Assembly: GCA_001825115.1 (NCBI GenBank)
Contig: MHUY01000039.1
Location: 58,291 to 70,693, forward strand
Reading direction: 5' to 3'
DNA length: 12,403 nt
Origin: Candidatus Yonathbacteria bacterium RIFOXYC2_FULL_47_9
Lineage (GTDB): Bacteria; Patescibacteriota; Minisyncoccia; Phycocordibacterales; UBA1550
In this document: positions 4,951-10,510 of the stretch, piece by piece
How positions within the stretch are numbered: position 1 is the first letter of the stretch
Layout of the letters: each line of letters opens with the position of its first letter
Notes under the pieces: generated by a model
What the model was told of the DNA's origin: nothing
Databases searched by the model: none
What the model saw: only the letters and a program-made list of their open reading frames with translations
Made by a program: the position numbers and the translations under genes

Positions 4951-6753
4951 ATGGATAGTTTAAAAGAATTTGGCCCTCTATTTTCCTTTATTGCTGAAGG
5001 GCTTGTTCTTTTTAATGAAAAAGGAATAGTCACCTTGGCGAACCCCCATGCAAACCTCCTTTTAGACTACACGGGAGGGGAGATGATTGGGAAACATATC
5101 GATGAAGCTTTTGATATTTATCTTGATGAAACGTTAGTGATTCAAGAGAATAAAATCACGCACGAAGTTTTTGGGATCGGAAAACCATTTACTGTCCCTC
5201 CGGGACGTACGATGTATTTTCAGTCAAAAAGTGGTAGGAAGTTTCCTGTCTTTGCTTCAGCAAAAACACTAGCTATAGAGGGAGTTCCACAGGGCGCGCT
5301 CATCTTTAGGGACATTACTAGTGAAAAAGCACTTGAGAGCTACAAAAAAAATACTGCTGAAATCTTATCACGCCTGACACCAGTACTGCAAAAGACCGCA
5401 ACGGGGGACTTTTCTGTCGGCATTACTGTTCCTGAAAAAGAAGACGAATTCACTGAACTCATGGTGGGACTTTCGCTGATGATGGAAGACTTGAAGGAGA
5501 TTGAACGCACGCGTCAAAAGGCAGAACAAGAAAAGATCACCGCAGTCGAAGAAAAAAGAAAGCTCACCGAAGATTACTCCAAGCAACTCGAAAAGAAAGT
5601 TGAAGAAAAAACAGGTGAGCTCAATCAGGCCAAAGTGCATATTGAGACGGTAATCGAAAACCTCACGAGTGGCCTCATTGAGTATGATAGTGACTTTACG
5701 ATCATGCGCATTAACTATGCTGCCGAAGAGATGCTTGGTCTTGCGCGCGGTAGTGTTGTGGGGAAAAAGATAAAGCCTGAAGACACAACCAAGAGCGAGT
5801 ACGAATCTCTCGCAAGGGTTTCATACCCAGGGCTTGTCCCTGGCGTACGCAAGCTCTCCAAGACGGTTTCAGGCCTCAATGCGGCTGATGTGCATGAGAT
5901 CTTGGTTCGTCGTCCAGTTGAAAAAGAACTCCAGGTAATCACGGCACCTATCATTAGCCCACAGACTGGCGAGATGCACGGCTTCATCAAGGTGATTCGT
6001 GATATTACTCGCGAAAAGATGATTTCTAAGAGTAAGAGTGAGTTTATTTCTATTGCGGCGCACCAGCTCCGCACACCGCTTTCGGCGGTCAAGTGGGCAA
6101 TGAAACTCGTTATTGATGGCGACATGGGCCCACTCAATCCCGAGCAAATTCAGTTCCTCATGCGTGGCTATGACACTAATCAAAAAATGATTGGCCTCGT
6201 GAACGACCTCTTGAATGTGGCACGTATCGAGGATGGGCGTTTTGGTTACGAATTCAAGGAGGCAAATATAATGGATGTGGTCAACGCGATTATCAACAGT
6301 TCAAAACTCGCCTCAAGGGAGCGTGGCGTTGAAGTAGAGCTTCACAATAATGCAGTGGATCTCAAGCCGTTTGTATTTGATGCAGAAAAGATGTCTCTCG
6401 CAATACAGAACCTCTTGGATAACGCACTCAAATACACCAATGCAGGAGGCAAGGTTACTCTCGAATTACTTGTCGAAGGTGATTATCTCAAAATGAAAGT
6501 AATTGATAACGGTGTTGGAGTCCCTACAAATCAGCTTAACCGCCTTTTTTCAAAGTTCTTCCGCGCTGAAAACGTAATTCACTTACAGACATCTGGTTCG
6601 GGGCTCGGGCTCTTTATTGTAAAGAATATTATCACGCGTCACGGCGGAGATATTACGGTTACTTCAGAAGAAGGCAAGGGTACAACCTTTACCTTCGTTA
6701 TTCCAATTAAAGAAGAGCTTATTCCAAAGGAAGAAAAGCTGACGTACTACTAG
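4951..6753 (+). CDS. Soluble PAS-HAMP-PAS sensor histidine kinase
   Basis: A 600-residue kinase with no membrane segment, so a cytosolic sensor. The domain order is: PAS 1 (about 8-125, ending in ALIFRDITSEKAL); a HAMP-like piece (about 145-190, GDFSVGITVPEKEDEFTEL); a charged coiled coil (about 190-225); PAS 2 (about 230-355, ending in GFIKVIRDITREK); HisKA with the phospho-acceptor H371 in SIAAHQLRTPL; and HATPase_c. The last has the N box around N491 (LLDNALKYT), G1 box DNGVGV (519-524), an FSKFFRAEN F box and G2 box GSGLGLF (549-555). All catalytic elements are present. It would autophosphorylate on H371 and pass phosphate to a receiver, most simply the response regulator 44 nt downstream. 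The PAS ligand cannot be read from sequence. The start has no Shine-Dalgarno; ATG 4951 gives a normal PAS start. Confidence 0.93.
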   Translation: MDSLKEFGPLFSFIAEGLVLFNEKGIVTLANPHANLLLDYTGGEMIGKHIDEAFDIYLDETLVIQENKITHEVFGIGKPFTVPPGRTMYFQSKSGRKFPVFASAKTLAIEGVPQGALIFRDITSEKALESYKKNTAEILSRLTPVLQKTATGDFSVGITVPEKEDEFTELMVGLSLMMEDLKEIERTRQKAEQEKITAVEEKRKLTEDYSKQLEKKVEEKTGELNQAKVHIETVIENLTSGLIEYDSDFTIMRINYAAEEMLGLARGSVVGKKIKPEDTTKSEYESLARVSYPGLVPGVRKLSKTVSGLNAADVHEILVRRPVEKELQVITAPIISPQTGEMHGFIKVIRDITREKMISKSKSEFISIAAHQLRTPLSAVKWAMKLVIDGDMGPLNPEQIQFLMRGYDTNQKMIGLVNDLLNVARIEDGRFGYEFKEANIMDVVNAIINSSKLASRERGVEVELHNNAVDLKPFVFDAEKMSLAIQNLLDNALKYTNAGGKVTLELLVEGDYLKMKVIDNGVGVPTNQLNRLFSKFFRAENVIHLQTSGSGLGLFIVKNIITRHGGDITVTSEEGKGTTFTFVIPIKEELIPKEEKLTYY

Positions 6754-6763
6754 AGTACTGCTT

Positions 6764-6790
6764 TTGTGCGCATAATCGTTTATTATATAT
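6764..6790 (+). promoter_or_regulatory. Possible weak promoter for the response regulator
   Basis: The AT-rich TATTATATATAA run (6781-6792) offers a -10 such as TATATA at 6785-6790, with TTGTGC (6764-6769) upstream at a rather short 15-bp spacing. If used, the transcript would start within a few bases of the ATG at 6798. Read-through from the kinase gene is equally possible. Confidence 0.3.
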
Positions 6791-6797
6791 AAGAAAT

Positions 6798-7241
6798 ATG
6801 GAAAAGAAAAAAATACTCGTTGCTGAAGATGATAATGTGCTCCGCGATGTGCTTTTGCAAAAGCTCATTAAAAACGGATATGATGCAATGGGCGCAGAAG
6901 ATGGTATGGTTGCCATGGAAAAGCTTGCAGAATACAAACCTGACCTGCTCCTTCTGGATATTTTGATGCCTAAAAAAGATGGTCTTGAGGTTTTAGAGGA
7001 AATGCATAGCGACGAGACATTAAAAAAGATCCCCGTAATCATCATTTCGAATTCTGGTCAGCCGGTGGAGATTGTTCGTGCGCGCGAGTTGGGTGCGCGT
7101 GCATTTCTTATTAAAGCAGTCTTTGAGCCAAGCGAAGTGCTCGAAAAAGTAGAAAGAGTGTTGTCTGGCGAGAGTTTAGCCGATGAATTTGAGGGTGTTA
7201 AAACCTTTATTTCGACCCCTACCGATCAATTGACGGGCTAA
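6798..7241 (+). CDS. Single-domain (CheY-like) response regulator
   Basis: A 147-residue receiver protein. The acidic pocket is E10-D11-D12, the phospho-acceptor is D54 in LLLLDILMPKKDG, the switch serine is S84 (IIISNSG) and the conserved lysine is K106 (FLIKA). The receiver occupies about residues 5-122. The remaining 25 residues (SGESLADEFEGVKTF...) form no known output domain, so the protein must act by protein contact or as a phosphate relay. It follows the kinase by 44 nt and is its natural partner. Position between pilin genes and the pilB operon makes control of pilus activity or transcription a plausible but unproven role. No Shine-Dalgarno precedes the start. Confidence 0.92.
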   Translation: MEKKKILVAEDDNVLRDVLLQKLIKNGYDAMGAEDGMVAMEKLAEYKPDLLLLDILMPKKDGLEVLEEMHSDETLKKIPVIIISNSGQPVEIVRARELGARAFLIKAVFEPSEVLEKVERVLSGESLADEFEGVKTFISTPTDQLTG

Positions 7242-7265
7242 ATATTGCCCTAAAATTCGCGGTGC

Positions 7266-7293
7266 TTGACAATAACTCCTTATATGCTATACT
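7266..7293 (+). promoter_or_regulatory. Strong extended -10 promoter of the rlpA-like gene
   Basis: A perfect -35 TTGACA (7266-7271) is followed after 16 bp by TATACT (7288-7293), preceded by TG at 7285-7286 (extended -10). The start point would be near 7300, giving a leader of about 37 nt that carries the Shine-Dalgarno AAGGAGA (7324-7330). The promoter is largely covered by a large palindrome (7269-7310). Confidence 0.85.
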
Positions 7294-7310
7294 ATATAAG
7301 GAGTTATTGT
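7269..7310. repeat. Perfect 17-bp inverted repeat covering the rlpA promoter
   Basis: ACAATAACTCCTTATAT (7269-7285) and ATATAAGGAGTTATTGT (7294-7310) are perfect reverse complements around an 8-bp centre, GCTATACT, which carries the -10. The left arm starts inside the -35 and the right arm ends about 10 bp past the start point. Since transcription begins in the right arm, the full hairpin cannot form in the mRNA of this promoter, so a DNA-level operator for a dimeric or tetrameric repressor is the simplest reading. Confidence 0.8.
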
Positions 7311-7336
7311 TCATTTGAAATGTAAGGAGATTTGTT

Positions 7337-7831
7337 GTGAAAACGAGGTTTAATGTCTTGTCGCTGGTATATATTACTTTTTTTGGTTTCCTCTGCGGAT
7401 ACATCGTTCCGGTCATAGGCAATAGCAAAATCGCACACGTTCGTGCAAAAGAGGTGATACATATTAACGAAACTGCGGTAAGTGAGGGGGTCGTAAAACA
7501 TACCACTCAGAACCGGAGGGTTAAAAGGGTCTCACACGGAGTTGCATCATGGTACGGCGAGTATTTTGACGGAAGGCCTATGGCGAACGGGAAACTGTTT
7601 GATATGGAAAAGGTGAGCGTTGCCCACCGAAGCCTGCCGTTGGGGACAAAAGTCCGTGTGACAAATACCGACAATGGTAAGTATGTTGTTGCTTTTGTTA
7701 CCGACCGCGGTCCGTACACCAAAAAGAACGGAAGATATTCTCGTGATATCGACCTTTCGAAAAAGGCAGCGCAAAACCTTGATGCGGTCAAAGAAGGGCT
7801 TATCCCCGTTCGCATTGAAGTATTCATGTAA
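7337..7831 (+). CDS. RlpA-like double-psi beta-barrel secreted protein
   Basis: A 164-residue protein starting at GTG 7337, 6 nt after a Shine-Dalgarno (AAGGAGA, 7324-7330). Residues about 6-28 form a signal or anchor helix (NVLSLVYITFFGFLCGYIV); the single Cys20 is not in a good lipobox. After a basic linker, residues 66-164 match the RlpA DPBB domain: GVASWYGEYFDGRPMANG, then VAHRSLPLGTKVRV with H97, then VTDRGPY with D123, then SRDIDLSKKAAQNL. H97 and D123 correspond to the residues needed for lytic transglycosylase activity in Pseudomonas RlpA. Without the SPOR domain of that protein, this is a short form, likely cutting peptidoglycan outside the membrane. It is a single-gene unit with its own promoter and terminator. 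Wall opening for pilus passage or division is an inference. Confidence 0.9.
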   Translation: MKTRFNVLSLVYITFFGFLCGYIVPVIGNSKIAHVRAKEVIHINETAVSEGVVKHTTQNRRVKRVSHGVASWYGEYFDGRPMANGKLFDMEKVSVAHRSLPLGTKVRVTNTDNGKYVVAFVTDRGPYTKKNGRYSRDIDLSKKAAQNLDAVKEGLIPVRIEVFM

Positions 7832-7841
7832 TTTTTTACTT

Positions 7842-7875
7842 AAACGGCTATGTTTTCATAGCCGTTTTCTTTTTG
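7842..7875 (+). terminator. Intrinsic terminator after the rlpA-like gene
   Basis: AAACGGCTATG (7842-7852) and CATAGCCGTTT (7857-7867) form a perfect 11-bp stem with a TTTT loop, followed by a T-rich tail (TCTTTTT). It sits 10 nt after the stop codon. Confidence 0.9.
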
Positions 7876-7911
7876 GTCGGCGTAAAGCCCTAACGTAAAG
7901 GAGAAGCTGAA

Positions 7912-7977
7912 ATGCGACGGAAGGTATTGCAAAATATGAATATTTGTGGTATGCTTTTTGTAGTAATAAATAAGTAA
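7912..7977 (+). CDS. Possible 21-residue micro-ORF with an ideal ribosome site
   Basis: ATG 7912 opens MRRKVLQNMNICGMLFVVINK, ending at TAA 7975-7977. AAAGGAG (7897-7903) lies 8 nt upstream, an ideal spacing in a window where such sites are rare. However, the reading frame overlaps the predicted promoter of the next gene (7927-7955), and the only upstream promoter is shut off by the terminator at 7842-7875. Translation would need terminator read-through or an unseen promoter. The amphipathic basic/hydrophobic makeup is not informative. Low confidence. Confidence 0.2.
   Translation: MRRKVLQNMNICGMLFVVINK
7927..7955 (+). promoter_or_regulatory. Extended -10 promoter of the orphan gene at 8024
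   Basis: TTGCAA (7927-7932), a 17-bp spacer, then TATGCT (7950-7955) with TG at 7947-7948. The start would be near 7962, giving a leader of about 60 nt ending in a strong Shine-Dalgarno (8010-8016). The spacer holds a 14-bp palindrome (AAATAT GA ATATTT, 7932-7945) that could be an operator. Confidence 0.65.
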
Positions 7978-8023
7978 CACCCGAGAGTATTTTGTTCTGT
8001 AATTTCTTCAAGGAGAGTAGGGT

Positions 8024-8422
8024 ATGAAAAAGATGGAAATTGGTATTGTGACGACACACATGACGCATTCGCCCATAATTGTCGATGGCAAGGTGTCGTT
8101 AGTAAAGGATCTTCCTGAAGCGCTTCGTGTAAGGACGACGGATTTGCTGAAAACACTGGAGTGCTTTGGGGTCACCGCAGTTTTTCTTGAAACCACGGGG
8201 GATGGCAATGGCATTCTTTTGGTGAAAAAGGACGGCAAGAAACACACACCAGACATTATTTCCCACAAGGATGCCCAATCTTCTTTTGAAGAAACAGTAT
8301 CCCTCCTTGCGCGGCACTTCGGCGGTTTTTTTGAGTCAAAAGAAATTGCCCCAATGATCAAGGTTGAGCTCCTTGAATTGTTGAGCAGTGTGGAGATCAC
8401 GTCTCCTCATACGCTTCATTAA
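8024..8422 (+). CDS. Hypothetical 132-residue protein (orphan)
   Basis: I do not recognise this protein. It is soluble, with no signal peptide or membrane helix. The start is firm: AAGGAGA (8010-8016) lies 7 nt before ATG 8024. The first part (about 1-25) looks like two strands (MEIGIVTTHM, SPIIVDGKVSLV). A helix RVRTTDLLKTLECFG and a strand-rich section TAVFLETTGDGNGILLVKKDGKK follow. The last third is helical (SFEETVSLLARHFGGFF, APMIKVELLELLSSV). It forms its own transcription unit between a promoter (7927-7955) and a strong terminator (8441-8473). The good ribosome site and terminator suggest well-expressed, tightly bounded expression. Confidence 0.8.
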   Translation: MKKMEIGIVTTHMTHSPIIVDGKVSLVKDLPEALRVRTTDLLKTLECFGVTAVFLETTGDGNGILLVKKDGKKHTPDIISHKDAQSSFEETVSLLARHFGGFFESKEIAPMIKVELLELLSSVEITSPHTLH

Positions 8423-8440
8423 ATAAACAAGTATTAGCTT

Positions 8441-8473
8441 ACAGCAGCAAGAGTCGTCTTGCTGCTGTTTTTA
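8441..8473 (+). terminator. Intrinsic terminator after the orphan gene
   Basis: ACAGCAGCAAGA (8441-8452) and TCTTGCTGCTGT (8457-8468) form a perfect 12-bp stem with a 4-nt loop (GTCG), followed by a run of T. It isolates pilB from upstream transcription. Confidence 0.92.
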
Positions 8474-8507
8474 TTGTCTAGGTAAGTTATTGCCCCGAAT
8501 GAAAAGT

Positions 8508-8550
8508 AAATATAAATTCTTTATAGTACTGCCATAAGGAATTTATATTT
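8508..8550. repeat. 17-bp inverted repeat just upstream of the pilB -10
   Basis: AAATATAAATTCTTTAT (8508-8524) and ATAAGGAATTTATATTT (8534-8550) pair over 17 positions with one T/G mismatch, around a 9-bp centre holding the presumed -35. The right arm ends 2 bp before the -10. In size and placement it resembles the rlpA operator candidate at 7269-7310, and the right arms share ATAAGGA followed by TTAT. Confidence 0.7.
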
Positions 8551-8558
8551 GTTATACT
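8529..8558 (+). promoter_or_regulatory. Promoter of pilB
   Basis: The -10 TATACT is at 8553-8558; CTGCCA (8529-8534, 4 of 6 matches) is a possible -35 at 18 bp. The start point would be about 8565, only about 6 nt before the ATG at 8571, so the mRNA would be essentially leaderless. A poor -35 inside a large palindrome suggests control by an activator or repressor. Confidence 0.65.
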
Positions 8559-8570
8559 GTAGGCAAGACT

Positions 8571-10319
8571 ATGACCGTTAACAATCAACAACTCAAGGAC
8601 TTCATCGTTGACTCGGGTCTCGTGACGCGTACTGAACTTGAGGGTGCTGAGAAACGCGCCATAGAAAAGAAACAATACCTTGGCGACATCCTTGTCTCTG
8701 ATGGAAAGCTGTCTGAGGATGACCTGCGTCGTACCGAGGCGTATATTCTAGGTATTCCATTTGTAGGACTCAAGGGTCAAAAGATCGACTTTGAAGTTCT
8801 TTCACTTATTCCTGAACCCATCGCACGCAAGCACAATATCGTCGCTTTCAAAAAAACACCAACTTCGCTTGAGGTGGCAATGCTTGATACTGATGACCTT
8901 GCGGCTATTGAATTCGTAAAAAAGAAAGTAGGACTCAGGATCCTTCCGCGTCTTACTGACAAGGAGTCCATGAAAGGGGTGCTTTTGCAGTATCAAAAAA
9001 GTCTCAAAGCAGAGTTCGGGGACATCATTGAAAAGGAGGCGACAGCGCTCAAAATGGTTACTGAGGGTGAAGAAACTCAGAGTGAAGAGGATCTCAAAAA
9101 ACTCGCTGAAGACTTGCCGGTGGTCAAGATTGTAGATACGCTTCTTAACCACGCTATTATTCAAGGTGCATCAGATATTCATATTGAGCCAATGGATACG
9201 CAGGTGGTAATCAGGTATCGCATTGATGGCTTGCTTCACGACGCAATGGTTTTACCAAAGACCGCCGCACCGGGTATTGTGGCGCGTATCAAAGTCCTCG
9301 CAAATCTGAAGCTTGATGAAAAACGCTTACCGCAAGACGGTCGTTTCAAGATTGAGTCGGCAGGAGAAAAGGTTGCCTTTCGTGTTTCTACGCTCCCTGT
9401 TTACTACGGTGAGAAAACCGTTATGCGCCTTCTTCGTGAATCGGTGTCAGGGTTTACACTTGAAGGGCTTGGGTTCCATGGTATTGGTCTTGAGCGTATT
9501 TATGCTGCTACGAAACAGCGTGTGGGTATGATTCTTACGACTGGTCCGACTGGGTCCGGTAAGTCGACAACCCTTTATACCATTCTTGATATTTTGAATG
9601 AGCCAGATGTAAACATTTCGACAATTGAGGATCCGATCGAGTATCAGATGGCGCGCGTAAACCAGACACAGGTGAAATCTGAAATTGGCCTTACATTTGC
9701 GAGTGGGTTACGCTCTCTTGTGCGTCAGGATCCGGACATCATCATGGTTGGTGAAATCCGTGACAACGAAACAGCGTCGCTTGCGGTCAACGCCGCACTG
9801 ACAGGACACCTCGTGCTTTCTACTCTGCACACCAACTCTGCTGCAGCAACCATGCCGCGCCTCCTTGATATGGACATCGAGCCGTTCCTCATTGTTTCGA
9901 CCGTCAATGTCATTATTGGTCAGCGTCTCGTACGCCGTCTTTGTGGGGTGAAAGAAAAATATTTCCTGGATGCTGCCGGCATCGAGGCACTTAAAAAGTC
10001 GGTTGATCTCGACCGTGTGATGAAGGTTCTAAAAGAAGAAAATATTGTAGCCCCAGAGGCAACATGGGCTGAGGTCCCATTTTATCGCCCTCAAAAGTCT
10101 GATGAATGTGAGGACGGGTACAAGGGGCGTGTCGGAATTCACGAGATTCTCAAAATGTCGCCCGCGATTCGCGATATGATTATCAAGGGTGCAACGCCTG
10201 TCGAAATCGAAGTGCAAGCTAAAAAAGAGGGGATGACCACGATGCTCGAAGACGGTATCATGAAAGCAACGCAAGGGATAACAACGATTGAGGATGTGTT
10301 GCGTGTGGTGTCAGAGTAG
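8571..10319 (+). CDS. pilB: Type IV pilus extension ATPase PilB (GspE family)
   Basis: A 582-residue ATPase of normal PilB length. An N-terminal MshEN/T2SSE_N domain (about 5-150) precedes the Asp-box segment DIHIEPM (about 203-209). The core has Walker A GPTGSGKST (325-333, K331), an Asp box with EDPIEYQ, Walker B DIIMVGE (389-395, catalytic E395) and a His box GHLVLSTLHT (412-421). The protein hydrolyses ATP at the base of the pilus machine to drive pilin insertion. The C-terminal zinc site usual in PilB/GspE (two CxxC pairs) is not intact: only C458 (RRLCGVKE) and C513 (SDECEDGYKGR) remain. It heads an operon with pilC and pseudopilins. No Shine-Dalgarno precedes the start. PilB rather than PilT is chosen on the N-terminal domain. 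Confidence 0.95.
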   Translation: MTVNNQQLKDFIVDSGLVTRTELEGAEKRAIEKKQYLGDILVSDGKLSEDDLRRTEAYILGIPFVGLKGQKIDFEVLSLIPEPIARKHNIVAFKKTPTSLEVAMLDTDDLAAIEFVKKKVGLRILPRLTDKESMKGVLLQYQKSLKAEFGDIIEKEATALKMVTEGEETQSEEDLKKLAEDLPVVKIVDTLLNHAIIQGASDIHIEPMDTQVVIRYRIDGLLHDAMVLPKTAAPGIVARIKVLANLKLDEKRLPQDGRFKIESAGEKVAFRVSTLPVYYGEKTVMRLLRESVSGFTLEGLGFHGIGLERIYAATKQRVGMILTTGPTGSGKSTTLYTILDILNEPDVNISTIEDPIEYQMARVNQTQVKSEIGLTFASGLRSLVRQDPDIIMVGEIRDNETASLAVNAALTGHLVLSTLHTNSAAATMPRLLDMDIEPFLIVSTVNVIIGQRLVRRLCGVKEKYFLDAAGIEALKKSVDLDRVMKVLKEENIVAPEATWAEVPFYRPQKSDECEDGYKGRVGIHEILKMSPAIRDMIIKGATPVEIEVQAKKEGMTTMLEDGIMKATQGITTIEDVLRVVSE

Positions 10320-10331
10320 AGTCCGCTCGTC

Positions 10332-10443
10332 ATTTCATTCCCTGATGCACGCATAATTTTTTGCTAAAAATTTGCTCCGCTCGGCTCTCATTCAGCAGAA
10401 TGACCACTGGGTCCACGCTGCGCAAGGCATCAGGGAATGAAAT
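10332..10443. repeat. 112-bp element with perfect 17-bp terminal inverted repeats
   Basis: ATTTCATTCCCTGATGC (10332-10348) and GCATCAGGGAATGAAAT (10427-10443) are exact reverse complements 78 nt apart. A smaller perfect hairpin, TCATTC AGCA GAATGA, lies inside, and its arms repeat a hexamer found in the outer arms. There is no reading frame and no T-tract. It occupies most of the pilB-pilC gap and would fold into a long stem in the operon mRNA. It could be a MITE-like or REP-like element, an RNase III processing site or a structured RNA. No clear target-site duplication is seen. Confidence 0.75.
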
Positions 10444-10494
10444 AACTCGCTCCAAGGTAGATGCAATACGAAAGATATAAACAAAAAATTGTTG

Positions 10495-10500
10495 TATACT
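10495..10500 (+). promoter_or_regulatory. Probable -10 element before pilC
   Basis: TATACT lies 10 bp before ATG 10511, with no recognisable -35. A start about 7 nt downstream would give a leaderless pilC transcript. It could give pilC its own promoter after the inverted-repeat element. Confidence 0.5.
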
Positions 10501-10510
10501 GATAAAGACA

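Noticed and set aside
5715..6137. Long antisense reading frame (140 codons) opposite the histidine kinase
   Set aside because: It lies fully inside a kinase gene with all motifs intact, has no ribosome site, and its product shows no family pattern. It is a by-product of codon use on the other strand.
7269..7310. Reading the large palindrome as a terminator for the response regulator
   Set aside because: The stem is AT-rich, is not followed by a T-run, and coincides exactly with a consensus promoter. An operator is the better explanation.
7320..7325. Start-stop element ATG TAA just before the rlpA Shine-Dalgarno
   Set aside because: The only upstream AAGGAG (7298-7303) is too far away, and the six bases overlap the real ribosome site; it is probably chance.
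8008..8400. Antisense reading frame (130 codons) opposite the orphan gene at 8024
   Set aside because: The plus-strand frame has a promoter, Shine-Dalgarno and terminator; the minus frame has none of these.
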